Positions 1-11,420 of a stretch of DNA of 64,000 nt are shown one piece after another. The DNA comes from Naasia lichenicola. Its GTDB lineage: Bacteria; Actinomycetota; Actinomycetes; Actinomycetales; Microbacteriaceae. The translations under genes were made by a program, and so were the position numbers. The notes below the pieces were generated by a model that had not been told where the DNA came from, searched no databases, and worked only from the letters and a program-made list of their open reading frames with translations. The stretch is from the NCBI RefSeq assembly GCF_004801885.1, contig NZ_SSSM01000004.1, positions 310,001-374,000 of the forward strand, written 5' to 3'. How positions within the stretch are numbered: the first letter of the stretch is position 1; the number at the start of each line of letters is the position of its first letter.

Positions 1-192
1 AGCCGTACAGCGCGAGACCCAGCCCGAACGTGTTCACGGACGGCGCGATGGCGAGCACGATCGACGACGCCGTGAAGAACATGCCGAGCGCGAGGCTGGC
101 CAGCACCAGGACCACCGTGCCGACCACGTCCAGCACGTTCACGGGGCGCGACAGGCGGGGCTGCCCGGCAGCGGATGTGCTCTCGTACGTCA
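1..192 (-). CDS. Membrane protein, N-terminal part only (runs off the window)
   Basis: The reading frame starts at ATG 192 and continues past the left edge, so only 64 residues are visible. After about 20 polar residues (starting MTYESTSAAG) comes a hydrophobic stretch with VLDVVGTVVLVLASLALG and FFTASSIVLAIAP, which reads as one or two transmembrane helices. I do not recognise the family from this fragment. It is divergent from the MOSC gene, with 45 bases between the two starts that must hold both promoters. Confidence 0.6.
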
Positions 193-237
193 TCCGCCCA
201 TCCTCCCCGAGATCTCGCCTCGCCATAGGGTGATGCG

Positions 238-756
238 GTGAGCGAGGTCGAGCGGCGGATTGAGATAGTGATGCTGCACGCCTCGCCGATCCACCGCTAC
301 GAGGGACGGCCGAGGGCCGGCGCGCTGCCGGCGATCGGGCCGGAGCTGCACGAGGCGCTGCGATTCCGCGCCGGACTGGGCATCGTCGGCGACCGGCACT
401 TCAACGCCCCCGCGCACCGACGGGCCTCGGTCACCCTGTTCGCCATCGAGTCGCTCGAGCGGGTCGCCCAGGCGCTCGAGACTCCCCCGCTCGATCCAGC
501 CGCGACCCGCCGCAACGTCGTGGTCCGCGGGCTCGACGTGGACGGGCTGCGCGGATCGGACTTCAGCCTCGACTCCGGAGCCGGACCGGTCGAGTTCCGC
601 GCCCACCGGCCGTGCAACCCGTGCGCCTGGATGGACGTCGAGGTGGCGGAGGGCGCCTTCCGGGCGCTCCGCGGCCGAGGCGGCATGCGCTGCGAGCCGC
701 TCACCGACGGGACGCTCGACCTCGGGCCCGCAGCGTTTCGCCCGCTCGCACGCTGA
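238..756 (+). CDS. MOSC domain-containing protein (molybdenum cofactor sulfurase C-terminal type)
   Basis: 172 residues from GTG 238. The order of elements fits small stand-alone MOSC proteins: an N-terminal beta strand, GIVGDRHFN near residue 58, RRNVVVRGLD in the middle, and a conserved cysteine region RPCNPCAWMD near residue 123. MOSC proteins bind a sulfur or Moco-related ligand through a conserved cysteine; the substrate here is unknown. The protein is short and has no MOSC_N domain. The TGA stop overlaps the first bases of a family A intergenic repeat. The call rests on the overall pattern, so the family is likely but not certain. Confidence 0.6.
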   Translation: MSEVERRIEIVMLHASPIHRYEGRPRAGALPAIGPELHEALRFRAGLGIVGDRHFNAPAHRRASVTLFAIESLERVAQALETPPLDPAATRRNVVVRGLDVDGLRGSDFSLDSGAGPVEFRAHRPCNPCAWMDVEVAEGAFRALRGRGGMRCEPLTDGTLDLGPAAFRPLAR

Positions 757-810
757 ACTGCCGAGTTCTGCCGCTTCGCACGCGTCACAGGCGACAGAAC
801 TGGGCGGTTC
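755..810. repeat. Family A intergenic palindromic repeat, copy 1
   Basis: Imperfect palindrome beginning GAACTGCCGAGTTCTG and ending CAGAACTGGGCGGTTC, with about 25 bases between the arms. It starts at the stop codon of the MOSC gene. Three further copies lie at 32445, 44567 and 58143. As RNA it folds into a long stem-loop, so it could end the MOSC transcript. Confidence 0.8.
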
Positions 811-866
811 ACCGGAGTCCGATGTCTGGCACGCCCTCGCACGGGGTCGCCCAGTAGGCTCGGCGC

Positions 867-2072
867 ATGGCGCGTGACGCAGATTCTCAGGCCGTTCGAG
901 ACGCTCCCGCCGTCGCCACCGCGGAAGGCGCGGTAGAAGAGCCACCCAAGCCCAAGACCGGCATCGCCGCGCTCATCGCATGGGTCATGAAGCAGCGTCC
1001 CGTGCGCGCGTTCATGCACTACACGAGCGAGGGCGGCGGGCTCCTCGCGGCCGGCATGACTTACCAGGCGATCTTCGCGCTGTTCGCGGGGATCTGGGTG
1101 GCCTTCTCGGTCGCGGGCAACATCGTGGCTGCGAATCCGGAACTGCAGGGCGCGCTGTTCGATGCGCTCAACTCGGGCATCCCGGGCCTGATCAAGACGA
1201 GCAGCTCCGACCCGCGCGGCGTGATCGATCCCGAGACGCTGCTCTCCACGGCCGGCCTCTCGTGGACCGGCGCGATCGCGTTGATCGGACTGCTCCTCAC
1301 CGCCCTCGGCTTCCTCGCCTCGATGCGGGACGCCATCCGTCGGATCTTCGATCTGCCGAGCGACAACACCTTCTTCCTCAAGCAGAAGGGCAAGGACCTC
1401 CTCCTCGCCCTCGGCTTCGGGGTGCTCATCGTGCTCTCCGCCGTCCTGTCCATCGTGTCGAACGCGGCGCTCGGAGCGGTCTTCGGGCTGTTCGGCATCG
1501 AGGATTCGGTGTTCGCGACCGTCGTCGGAAACGTGATCGGCTACGTCCTCGTGCTCGCCATCGACACGGCCACCCTTGCCGCCGCCTACCGGGTCCTCTC
1601 GGCGATCAAGATCCCGCCGCGGCGGCTGTTCGCCGGTGCGCTGATCGGCGGGGTCGCGATCGGCATCCTCAAAGCCGCGTTCCAAGCGGGCCTCATCGGC
1701 GGCGTCGGGAACAACGCGCTGCTCGCGGGCTTCGCGGTCCTCATCGGGCTGCTCATCTTCATCAACTTCCTCTGCCAGGTCATGCTCATCGGCGCCTCGT
1801 GGATCTCGACCGGCATGACCGACGCGAACATCGATCCGCGCGACCTCGGCCCCGACGAGATGCGAGTCGAGAAGGCCCGCGAACTCGAAGAGGCCCGCCG
1901 GCTGATCGCGGATGCCAACCACAAGCGGGCCGAGGACGAATACCGTGCTGCGACGGGGTGGAAGAAGCGTCAGCTCGGCAAGCAGATCCTCAAGGACGCG
2001 CGCATCGAACGGCGGCGCCGCGAGGCAGTGCCCACGGCCGACGAGCTGAAGAAGCAGAAGCAGGACAGCTAG
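867..2072 (+). CDS. YihY/virulence factor BrkB family membrane protein
   Basis: 401 residues from ATG 867. After a polar N-terminal tail the protein has about six hydrophobic segments, including LLAAGMTYQAIFALFAGIWV, WTGAIALIGLLLTALGFLAS, LLLALGFGVLIVLSAVLS and ALLAGFAVLIGLLIFINFLC, the layout of the YihY/BrkB family. The GGLLAAGMTYQAIFAL stretch matches the family's signature near the first helix. The last 80 or so residues are strongly charged (many Glu, Arg, Lys) and probably cytoplasmic. The molecular function of this family is not established (once mis-annotated as RNase BN). Single gene, followed by a short hairpin. Confidence 0.85.
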   Translation: MARDADSQAVRDAPAVATAEGAVEEPPKPKTGIAALIAWVMKQRPVRAFMHYTSEGGGLLAAGMTYQAIFALFAGIWVAFSVAGNIVAANPELQGALFDALNSGIPGLIKTSSSDPRGVIDPETLLSTAGLSWTGAIALIGLLLTALGFLASMRDAIRRIFDLPSDNTFFLKQKGKDLLLALGFGVLIVLSAVLSIVSNAALGAVFGLFGIEDSVFATVVGNVIGYVLVLAIDTATLAAAYRVLSAIKIPPRRLFAGALIGGVAIGILKAAFQAGLIGGVGNNALLAGFAVLIGLLIFINFLCQVMLIGASWISTGMTDANIDPRDLGPDEMRVEKARELEEARRLIADANHKRAEDEYRAATGWKKRQLGKQILKDARIERRRREAVPTADELKKQKQDS

Positions 2073-2112
2073 CGGAAGCAGCGCAGCGCGACGTCCATGT
2101 GCACGAAGCCCG

Positions 2113-2142
2113 CGGATACCTGCGGAATTTCGTAGGTATCCG
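2113..2142 (+). terminator. Stem-loop after the YihY-like gene
   Basis: Perfect 9-bp arms CGGATACCT and AGGTATCCG with a 12-base loop, about 40 bases past the stop of the upstream gene. There is no T-run, so termination is inferred from position and symmetry only. Confidence 0.4.
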
Positions 2143-2216
2143 GCCGGAACGTACACACGGGTGCGGGCGGAGCGGTGCGGTCGGGGCGTGTCGGCGGGGG
2201 TCAATAGGGTGGATCC

Positions 2217-4917
<2,701 letters not shown>

Positions 4918-4998
4918 CCGCGCGCATCCGCGCGATCCTCGGTCCGACCGGGAATGTTCGCGCGCACCAGGCGTTGGACTATAACTGAAGTAGTAGTA

Positions 4999-5142
4999 CG
5001 TGCTCCGGGGTCGGTGCAATTCCGAACCGGCGGTCAAAGTCCGCGAACCGGCGAGCAGATCATCCGTGAGGATGCTCAGCTCGCTGGCCGATCCGGTGGA
5101 ATTCCGGAACCGACAGTCACAGTCTGGATGAGAGGCAGCACG
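4999..5142 (+). promoter_or_regulatory. FMN riboswitch (RFN element)
   Basis: The stretch carries the conserved RFN blocks: GGGGTCGGTGCAATTCCG, ACCGGCGGTCAAAGTCCGCG, CGGTGGAATTCCG and the closing GGATGAGAGG. Helix P1 can form between CGTGCT (4999-5004) and AGCACG (5137-5142). FMN binding to this aptamer is known to reduce expression of riboflavin genes, and here it lies 86 bases before ribD. The ribD operon is therefore very probably repressed by FMN. Confidence 0.95.
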
Positions 5143-5172
5143 GGCTGGGTCGACCCTGTCGACGCAGCCAGC

Positions 5173-5219
5173 GACGGCGTCCGCGCCGTCTTCCCGGAGT
5201 GACCCATCCACCGGGAAGA
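5173..5219 (+). promoter_or_regulatory. Riboswitch expression platform: two overlapping hairpins, the second masking the ribD ribosome binding site
   Basis: Hairpin 1 is GACGGCG (5173-5179) with CGCCGTC (5184-5190). Hairpin 2 is TCTTCCCGG (5189-5197) with CCGGGAAGA (5211-5219), and its right arm holds the GGGAAGA Shine-Dalgarno candidate eight bases before ribD ATG 5228. The two share bases 5189-5190, so they compete at the boundary. There is no T-run, which favours control of translation over intrinsic termination; that is inference. Confidence 0.55.
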
Positions 5220-5227
5220 CGAGCAGC

Positions 5228-6469
5228 ATGACCATCCGCACATCGGCAGCAGGCGCGATCGACGGGATCGTCGACCCCGCGACCGACGATGCCGTCGAGC
5301 CGGCGGTCCGCGACGCGATGACCCGGGCTCTCGAACTCGCCCTGCGCGGACCAGCGGGCGGCGCCAATCCCCAGGTGGGCTGCGTCCTCCTCGACGCGAA
5401 CGGCGTCACTCTCGCAGAGGGCTGGCATCGCGGCGCGGGAACTGCCCACGCGGAGGTCGATGCACTCTCCAAGCTCGCTCCCAGAGAGGCTCGGGGAGCG
5501 ACCGCGGTGGTCACCCTGGAGCCCTGCAATCACACCGGACGCACAGGGCCGTGCTCCGAGGCGCTGATCGCAGCAGGGATAGCTCGCGTCTTCCATGCCG
5601 TCTCCGACCCGAATCCGATGGCCATCGGCGGCGCCGAGCGCCTGCGCGAGGCAGGAGTCGAGGTGCATCTCGGGCCGGCGACCGATCAGGCCGAGTCGAC
5701 GATCCACGGCTGGCTGACGTCGGCCCGGCTCGGACGACCGTATGTGACGGTGAAGTGGGCGGCGAGCCTCGACGGCCGCGCCGCCGCCCAGGATGGAACG
5801 AGCCAGTGGATCACCGGCTCCGCCGCCCGGGCCGATGTGCACCGACGCCGAGCGGAGGCCGGTGCGATCGTCGCCGGGATGGGCACGGTCCTCGCGGACG
5901 ACCCGAGCCTCACCGCCCGCGACGCCGCCGGAGACCTCATGGACCGTCAGCCCCTCGCGGTCGTGCTCGGCTCCCGACCCGCTCCGGACACGGCGAAGGT
6001 GCGCGAGCACCCGGGCGGGTTCGTCCAGTTCGCCGGTGACGACCTCCCCGCCCACCTCGACGCGCTCTTCGCCCGCGACATCCGCAGCGTCTTCGTCGAA
6101 GGCGGACCCGCGATCGCGAGCTCCTTCGCGCGGGCCGGCCTCGCCGACGAGTACCTGATCTACCTCGCACCCGTGCTGCTCGGCGGTGACCGCCTCGCGA
6201 TCGGCGACCTCGGCATTCCCACCATCGGCGACGCCCGACGCCTCGCCCTCGTCTCCGTCGACCGCCTCGGCGACGACATCCGCATCGTCGCGCGGCCCCG
6301 CGGCACGAGAGGAGCACTGACGTGTTCACTGGAATCATCGAAGAGCGCGGCGAGATCCTCGCCTGGGACCACCAGGAGGACGGCAGTGCACGGCTCACTG
6401 TCCGAGCGCCTCAGGCCGCCTCCGACGCCGGGCACGGCGACTCCATCTCGGTGGGCGGGGTGTGCCTGA
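5228..6469 (+). CDS. ribD: Riboflavin biosynthesis bifunctional deaminase/reductase; 3' end reads into ribE
   Basis: 413 codons from ATG 5228. The N-terminal deaminase has the zinc ligands H74-A-E76 and C100/C109 in PCNHTGRTGPC; the reductase begins near TVKWAASLDGRAA and includes VEGGPAIASSFA. The enzyme makes 5-amino-6-ribitylamino-uracil phosphate from the GTP cyclohydrolase II product. Family proteins normally end soon after DDIRIVARPR. Here the frame runs about 50 residues further, through the first 148 bases of ribE, and that tail looks like shadow translation. A TGA at 6318-6320, two bases before ribE, is one frame away; one extra base in the CCCC run near 6296-6299 would explain this. 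The real gene may end at 6320. Confidence 0.88.
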   Translation: MTIRTSAAGAIDGIVDPATDDAVEPAVRDAMTRALELALRGPAGGANPQVGCVLLDANGVTLAEGWHRGAGTAHAEVDALSKLAPREARGATAVVTLEPCNHTGRTGPCSEALIAAGIARVFHAVSDPNPMAIGGAERLREAGVEVHLGPATDQAESTIHGWLTSARLGRPYVTVKWAASLDGRAAAQDGTSQWITGSAARADVHRRRAEAGAIVAGMGTVLADDPSLTARDAAGDLMDRQPLAVVLGSRPAPDTAKVREHPGGFVQFAGDDLPAHLDALFARDIRSVFVEGGPAIASSFARAGLADEYLIYLAPVLLGGDRLAIGDLGIPTIGDARRLALVSVDRLGDDIRIVARPRGTRGALTCSLESSKSAARSSPGTTRRTAVHGSLSERLRPPPTPGTATPSRWAGCA

Positions 6470-7053
6470 CCGTCATCGATCAGGGTCCTGACTGGTTCAC
6501 CGCCGACGTGATGGGCCAGACCCTCGCGGTCTCCGCCATCTCCGGCCTCGCCGTGGGCGACCACGCCAACATCGAGCGAGCGATGCAGGTCGGCGACCGC
6601 CTCGGCGGCCATATCGTGCAGGGCCACGTGGACGGCGTGAGCACGCTGCTGCGCCGGACCGACCTCGAGTCGTGGCGGGTGCTGCGGTTCGCGCTCGACC
6701 CGCAGCTCGCCCCGCTCGTCGTCGACAAAGGCTCGATCGCCGTCTCGGGCGTCTCGCTCACCGTGTCCGCAGTCAGCGCTCCGAACGGCAGCGCCCCGAA
6801 CGGCAGCGACGCGAACGGCGGCGACGCGAACGGCGGCGGCGGCGCGTGGTTCGAGGTCAGCCTCATCCCCGAGACCCTCGCCGCCACCACCCTCGGTGCG
6901 CTCGAGATCGGCGGACTGGTCAACGTCGAGACCGACGTGCTCGCCCGCCACGTGCAGCGCCTGGTCGCCTTCGGGCTGGCCGCGCCCGCCGTCCCCACCC
7001 TTCCCGCATCGGCAGACGCCGTCGCGGGTGCAACAGAAGGAGGTGCGAGATGA
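6322..7053 (+). CDS. ribE: Riboflavin synthase alpha chain with a low-complexity insertion
   Basis: 243 residues from GTG 6322. It begins MFTGIIEERG and has the two lumazine-binding repeats, with VGGVCLTV in the first and GHIVQGHVDG in the linker region. It converts two 6,7-dimethyl-8-ribityllumazine to riboflavin and a pyrimidine. It is longer than the usual 200-215 residues because residues about 153-175 are a Gly/Asn/Ser/Ala-rich insert built from PNGS and ANGG repeats in the second domain. A GGAG motif just upstream supports the GTG start. Its TGA overlaps the ATG of ribBA. Confidence 0.93.
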   Translation: MFTGIIEERGEILAWDHQEDGSARLTVRAPQAASDAGHGDSISVGGVCLTVIDQGPDWFTADVMGQTLAVSAISGLAVGDHANIERAMQVGDRLGGHIVQGHVDGVSTLLRRTDLESWRVLRFALDPQLAPLVVDKGSIAVSGVSLTVSAVSAPNGSAPNGSDANGGDANGGGGAWFEVSLIPETLAATTLGALEIGGLVNVETDVLARHVQRLVAFGLAAPAVPTLPASADAVAGATEGGAR

Positions 7054-8333
7054 GTCTCGCCACGATCCCCGCCGTCCTGGCGGAGCTGCGACTCGGCCGA
7101 CCGGTCATCGTCGCCGACGATGAGGGCCGCGAGAACGAGGGCGATGTCATCCTCGCCGGTGAGCTCGCGACGAAGGAGTGGATGGCCTGGACCATCCGGC
7201 ACACCTCGGGCTTCATCTGCGCGCCGATGACCGCCGAGATCGCCGATCGGCTCGACCTGCCCGTCATGGTCGCCCACAACGAGGACTCCCGCGGCACCAA
7301 CTACACGGTCACCGTCGACGCATCCGATCGCCTCTCGACCGGGATCAGCGCCGCCGACCGTGCCCACACGCTGCGCGTGCTGGCCAGTGGATCGTCGACG
7401 CCGTCGAGCCTGATCCGGCCGGGCCACATCCTGCCGCTGCGCGCAGTGGCCGGCGGCGTGCGCGCCCGCGCGGGACACACCGAGGCGGCCGTCGATCTGC
7501 TCAAGCTCGCGGGCCTCATGCCCGTCGCGGCGATCGGCGAGATCATGTCCGACGACGGCGAGATGACCCGGCTGCCCGGTCTGATCGAGCTCGGCCTGCG
7601 CGAGGGCGTGCTCGTCACGACCATCGAGCTGCTGATCGCCTACCTCGACGAGCACGGCTTCGGCGAGGTCCCCGATCCTGCGGTGGCGATCCTCGAGACG
7701 CCGCGCGTGCGCTTCGAGGTCGAGACGAACGTCCCCACCACGCACGGAGTGTTCCGGATGCGCGCCTATCACGACACCACGACGGGCGCGGATCACGTCG
7801 CGATCATCTCGGGGCAGCCGGGAGCGGGCGCTCTCGTCCGCGTGCACTCGGAGTGCCTGACCGGCGAAGCGTTCGGCTCGCTCAAGTGCGAATGCGGGCC
7901 GCAGCTGGACGCGGCGCTCGATGCCATCGCCGTCGAGGGCGGAGTCGTCGTATACCTCCGTGGGCATGAGGGGCGCGGCATCGGCCTGGTCAACAAGCTG
8001 CGCGCCTATCGACTGCAGGAGGACGGGCTCGACACTCTCGACGCCAACCTCGCGCTCGGCTTCCCTGCCGACGCGCGCGACTACGGGGCGGCATCCGCGA
8101 TCCTCGACGATCTAGGGGCCTCGGACATCCGACTGCTGACCAACAATCCCGACAAGGTCGCTCAGCTCGAAGCCCACGGGGTGAACGTCGCCGAGCGGGT
8201 GCCTCTCGTCGTCGGCGAGAGCATGTTCAACGAGGGCTACCTCGAGACCAAGAGGGATCGGATGGGCCACGACCTGGAGGGCCGCCTCGGCGGTTTCGGC
8301 GCGGGGATCAGCACTGCAGGAGGGGCACGATGA
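7050..8333 (+). CDS. ribBA: Bifunctional 3,4-dihydroxy-2-butanone-4-phosphate synthase / GTP cyclohydrolase II
   Basis: 427 residues from ATG 7050, chosen because ATGA couples it to ribE and AAGGAGG lies just upstream. Residues 1-200 are the DHBP synthase domain ([12 protein letters not shown] acidic loop, [13 protein letters not shown]). From about 205 is GTP cyclohydrolase II, with zinc cysteines in [15 protein letters not shown] and the [11 protein letters not shown] motif. It supplies both precursors of riboflavin, from ribulose 5-phosphate and GTP. It overlaps ribH by four bases. Confidence 0.96.
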   Translation: MSLATIPAVLAELRLGRPVIVADDEGRENEGDVILAGELATKEWMAWTIRHTSGFICAPMTAEIADRLDLPVMVAHNEDSRGTNYTVTVDASDRLSTGISAADRAHTLRVLASGSSTPSSLIRPGHILPLRAVAGGVRARAGHTEAAVDLLKLAGLMPVAAIGEIMSDDGEMTRLPGLIELGLREGVLVTTIELLIAYLDEHGFGEVPDPAVAILETPRVRFEVETNVPTTHGVFRMRAYHDTTTGADHVAIISGQPGAGALVRVHSECLTGEAFGSLKCECGPQLDAALDAIAVEGGVVVYLRGHEGRGIGLVNKLRAYRLQEDGLDTLDANLALGFPADARDYGAASAILDDLGASDIRLLTNNPDKVAQLEAHGVNVAERVPLVVGESMFNEGYLETKRDRMGHDLEGRLGGFGAGISTAGGAR

Positions 8334-8818
8334 GCGGCGAGGGCGCACCCACCGGGAACGTCGGCGATATCGACGCAAGCGGACTGAAGGTCACCATCGT
8401 GGCCGGCACCTGGCATGCGACCATCGCGGATGGCCTGCTCGCCGGCGCGCGGCGCACCCTCGACGCCGCCGGCGCCGAGGTCACCGTCGTGACCGCCCCC
8501 GGCAGCTTCGAGCTGCCGGTGCTCGCGCAGGCCGCCCTTCAGGCGGGTGCGGATGCGGTGGTCGCGTTGGGCGTGATCATCCGTGGCGGCACCCCGCATT
8601 TCGAGTTCGTCTCCGACGCGGCGACCAGCGGGCTCACCCAGGTGGCACTCACCACGGGCAAGCCGGTGGGCTTCGGCGTCCTGACCCTCGACACGGAGCA
8701 GCAGGGCATCGACCGCGCCGGCTTCGAGGGTTCGAAGGAGGACAAGGGCGCGGAGGCCGCCGAGGCCGCAATGCGCACCGCCCTCACTCTGCGCCAGATC
8801 CGCGCCTCCGCCTCCTAG
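8330..8818 (+). CDS. ribH: 6,7-dimethyl-8-ribityllumazine synthase
   Basis: 162 residues from ATG 8330. Lumazine synthase motifs are [26 protein letters not shown] and [16 protein letters not shown] (with the catalytic histidine), then the GVLT and EQ motifs before the helical end. It condenses the RibB and RibD pathway products; homologues form pentamers or 60-mer capsids. It is the last gene of the FMN-controlled operon, coupled by an ATGA overlap with ribBA. A family B repeat starts about 8 bases after its stop. Confidence 0.95.
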   Translation: MSGEGAPTGNVGDIDASGLKVTIVAGTWHATIADGLLAGARRTLDAAGAEVTVVTAPGSFELPVLAQAALQAGADAVVALGVIIRGGTPHFEFVSDAATSGLTQVALTTGKPVGFGVLTLDTEQQGIDRAGFEGSKEDKGAEAAEAAMRTALTLRQIRASAS

Positions 8819-8825
8819 ACGCTTC

Positions 8826-8927
8826 CACGGATCAGGAGATCTTGCACGGATCAGGAGATCGGTACCCAACGGGGGCGTTCGGAGCCCCCAGCGCGTGGTT
8901 TTCGGGGGCAATCCCCTGATTCGTGCA
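8826..8927. repeat. Family B intergenic repeat, copy 1
   Basis: Left end: two tandem copies of CACGGATCAGGAGAT; right end: one inverted copy, CCCCTGATTCGTGCA. It lies between the convergent ends of ribH and ribokinase. The centre (ACGGGGGCG, then CGGGGGCAATCCCC) resembles the reverse complement of copy 4 at 17019. Confidence 0.8.
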
Positions 8928-8934
8928 CATGCTC

Positions 8935-9756
8935 TCAGGGTTCAGAGGGCTGAGCTCCAGGCCATCCCACCGAGACGGCGGCGGCCGCGGCTGCGGCGCG
9001 CATAGCCGCCTCGCGATGCTCCCCGGCCGCGAGTCGCGCGGCCAAGGTGCCGCAGAAGCTGTCGCCAGCCCCGGTGGTGTCGACGACCTCGTCGACCCGA
9101 TCGGCCGGTACGGAGATATCGCCCCAGCTCGCGCCGTCGGCGCCGAGCGTGATCAGCACCGATCGAGGATCCCGTCCTGCCGCCCGCATCAGCTGGGCCT
9201 CGTGCTCGTTGACGATCACCGGGTCGGCCAGCGACAGGACGTCCTCGCTCACGTCGGCGTACGGCGCCAGGTTGAGCACGACGCGCGCGCCCGCCGCCGC
9301 AGCACGGCGGGCGGCGTCCTCCACCACGTCGATCGAGAGCTCGAGCTGGAGGAGGACGACATCCCCCTCGCTCAGATCGTCGAGCGACCCGAGGTCGTCG
9401 ACGCTCACCCTGCCGTTGGCGCCCGGCGACACGATGATCGTGTTCTCGCCGTCCGCTGCGACAGCGATCGCGGCGTGGCCGGTGGGCGACGAGGGATCGA
9501 CACGCACCTCATCCACGTCGATGTCGAACGCCGCGAGCCGTGCGATGTACTGCTCCCCCATCGCGTCGTCGCCGACCCGTCCGATCATCGAGACCTGGGC
9601 CGCGGCCATCGCCGCCGCGACCGCCTGGTTCGCGCCCTTGCCGCCGAACATCGTCTGCAGATCGCCTCCGATGAGGGTTTCGCCCGGCCTCGGATGACGT
9701 TCCACCGTCACGATGGAGTCCACGTTGAGCGAACCGACCACGATCACCTTGCCCAT
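8935..9756 (-). CDS. rbsK: Ribokinase (PfkB family sugar kinase)
   Basis: 273 residues from ATG 9756. It begins MGKVIVVGSLNVDSIV and has the PfkB signature 1 region in MFGGKGANQAVAAA and signature 2 in DTTGAGDSFCGTLAA near the C-terminus, with the catalytic Asp in TGAGD. It probably phosphorylates ribose; other PfkB sugars are possible. It is slightly shorter than E. coli RbsK but carries all core motifs. It is a single gene with no ribose transporter next to it. The 230 bases to the divergent MFS gene must hold both promoters; I see nothing else there. Confidence 0.85.
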   Translation of the reverse strand: MGKVIVVGSLNVDSIVTVERHPRPGETLIGGDLQTMFGGKGANQAVAAAMAAAQVSMIGRVGDDAMGEQYIARLAAFDIDVDEVRVDPSSPTGHAAIAVAADGENTIIVSPGANGRVSVDDLGSLDDLSEGDVVLLQLELSIDVVEDAARRAAAAGARVVLNLAPYADVSEDVLSLADPVIVNEHEAQLMRAAGRDPRSVLITLGADGASWGDISVPADRVDEVVDTTGAGDSFCGTLAARLAAGEHREAAMRAAAAAAAVSVGWPGAQPSEP

Positions 9757-9986
9757 CCGGCCATTCTGTCGGATCACGGCGCTCCGGCTACTGCTCACGT
9801 GGCGAGCGGGCTCAGTGGAGGCGGGGCGCACCACGGCCGACCTGGGCCGATACGCGACGACTTCCCCCGGCGTCGAGTCCGCAGCACGCCCACGGGGCGA
9901 TACCCTAGTCAGCGGCCTGTTTGCGGTGAGACCGCACGGCCAGCGCCCGGTGCCACCGCCCGGCACTCCCTGATCGAGGACTTCCC

Positions 9987-11345
9987 ATGTCGACTGCCGC
10001 TCCCACCACCGCCCCCGTGAACCCGCGATCCCGGGTCATCATCGCGAGCCTCGTCGGCACCTCGATCGAGTTCTACGACTTCTACGTCTACGCGACGGCA
10101 GCCGTCCTCGTCTTCCCCGCACTGTTCTTCCCGAGCGAGAGCGCGGTAGCCGCGCAGCTGTCGTCGTTCGCGACGTTCGCGCTGGCGTTCTTCGCCCGCC
10201 CGATCGGCTCGATCATCTTCGGCCACTTCGGCGATCGGATCGGCCGCAAGGCCACCCTCGTCGCATCGCTGCTCGTGATGGGCATCGCGACCTTCCTGAT
10301 CGGATGCCTGCCCACCTTCGACTCCATCGGCGTCGTCGCGCCCATCCTGCTCGCGGTCCTGCGCTTCAGCCAGGGGCTCGGCCTCGGCGGGGAGTGGAGC
10401 GGCGCCGCGCTGCTCGCCATCGAGAACGCGCCCGCCCGCCGCCGCGCCGTCTACGGCACCTTCCCGCAGCTGGGCGCACCGATCGGCTTCATCCTCGCGA
10501 ACGGCCTGTTCCTGATCCTCTCGCTGTCGATCACCCCCGAAGCCTTCGCTGCCTGGGGCTGGCGGGTGCCGTTCCTGGTCAGCGCGCTGCTCGTCGTCGT
10601 CGGGCTGTACGTCCGGCTTCGACTGGTCGAATCCCCCATCTACACGAAGTCGATCGAGCGCGGCGAGCGCGTGAAGCTGCCGCTCGCGACGGTCTTCCGC
10701 TACAGCTGGCGCCCGCTGATCCTCGGCACGTTCATCATGCTGGCGACCTACGTGCTGTTCTACTTCATGACCACCTTCACGCTCACCTACGGCACAGCGC
10801 CGACCGAGGCGGCGGAAGGCGTCAAGGTCGGCCTCGGCTACTCGCGACCCGAGTTCCTCGGCCTGCTCCTGATCGGCGTCGCCTTCTTCGCGATCTTCAC
10901 CCCGATCGCGGGCATCCTCGCCGACCGCTACGGGCGCCGGAAGACCCTCATCGTGATCACCATCGCGATCGCGATCTTCGGCCTCACCTTCCAGTCCTGG
11001 TTCGCGGCGTCCATGGACTCGGCGAGCGTCGCGCTGTTCCTCGCCACTGGCCTCTCGCTGATGGGTCTCACGTTCGGACCGATGGGTGCGCTGCTGCCCG
11101 AGCTCTTCCCGACGAACGTCCGCTACACGGGGTCGGCGATCGCCTACAACGTGGGCAGCATCCTCGGGGCCTCGCTCGCGCCGACGGTGGCGCTGGCGCT
11201 CTGGACCGCGGACGGCGACATCTTCAAGGTCGGCCTGTACCTGACCGGCGCCGCGGTGCTCACCCTGATCGCCCTGCTGCTCAGCAAGGAGACGCGCGAG
11301 ATCGACCTCGTCGACAACGGCAGCACCGGATCACTCGCCCCCTGA
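9987..11345 (+). CDS. MFS transporter, metabolite:H+ symporter (MHS) type
   Basis: 452 residues from ATG 9987 with about 12 hydrophobic segments. The N-terminus VGTSIEFYDFYVYATAA and the loop GHFGDRIGRKATL are typical of the MHS subgroup (ShiA, ProP, KgtP and YhjE relatives). A second MFS loop, ILADRYGRRKTL, opens the C-terminal half. It is expected to import a carboxylate, osmolyte or similar metabolite with protons; the substrate cannot be told. No catabolic partner lies beside it. Confidence 0.88.
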   Translation: MSTAAPTTAPVNPRSRVIIASLVGTSIEFYDFYVYATAAVLVFPALFFPSESAVAAQLSSFATFALAFFARPIGSIIFGHFGDRIGRKATLVASLLVMGIATFLIGCLPTFDSIGVVAPILLAVLRFSQGLGLGGEWSGAALLAIENAPARRRAVYGTFPQLGAPIGFILANGLFLILSLSITPEAFAAWGWRVPFLVSALLVVVGLYVRLRLVESPIYTKSIERGERVKLPLATVFRYSWRPLILGTFIMLATYVLFYFMTTFTLTYGTAPTEAAEGVKVGLGYSRPEFLGLLLIGVAFFAIFTPIAGILADRYGRRKTLIVITIAIAIFGLTFQSWFAASMDSASVALFLATGLSLMGLTFGPMGALLPELFPTNVRYTGSAIAYNVGSILGASLAPTVALALWTADGDIFKVGLYLTGAAVLTLIALLLSKETREIDLVDNGSTGSLAP

Positions 11346-11375
11346 GCTGACGATCCTGGGGTAACGGTGGAGCGC

Positions 11376-11420
11376 GTCAACTCAGATTGACAGCTCGTCC
11401 GCTTGTCAATTACGGTTGAC
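11376..11420 (+). promoter_or_regulatory. Tandem palindromic operators over a likely leaderless promoter
   Basis: Two copies of GTCAA-N6-TTGAC stand at 11376-11391 and 11405-11420, 29 bases apart. A consensus -35 TTGACA (11387-11392) overlaps the first, and a TAnnnT-type -10, TACGGT (11411-11416, 18-base spacer), lies in the second. Transcription would start at about the ATG of the next gene (11424), giving a leaderless mRNA. The overlap suggests repression, probably by the HTH protein itself. Confidence 0.6.

Noticed and set aside
5128-5202. 24-codon open frame starting in the FMN aptamer
   Set aside because: Its ATG is part of the conserved GGATGAGAGG of the riboswitch and there is no ribosome binding site; kept only as a side note under the riboswitch finding.
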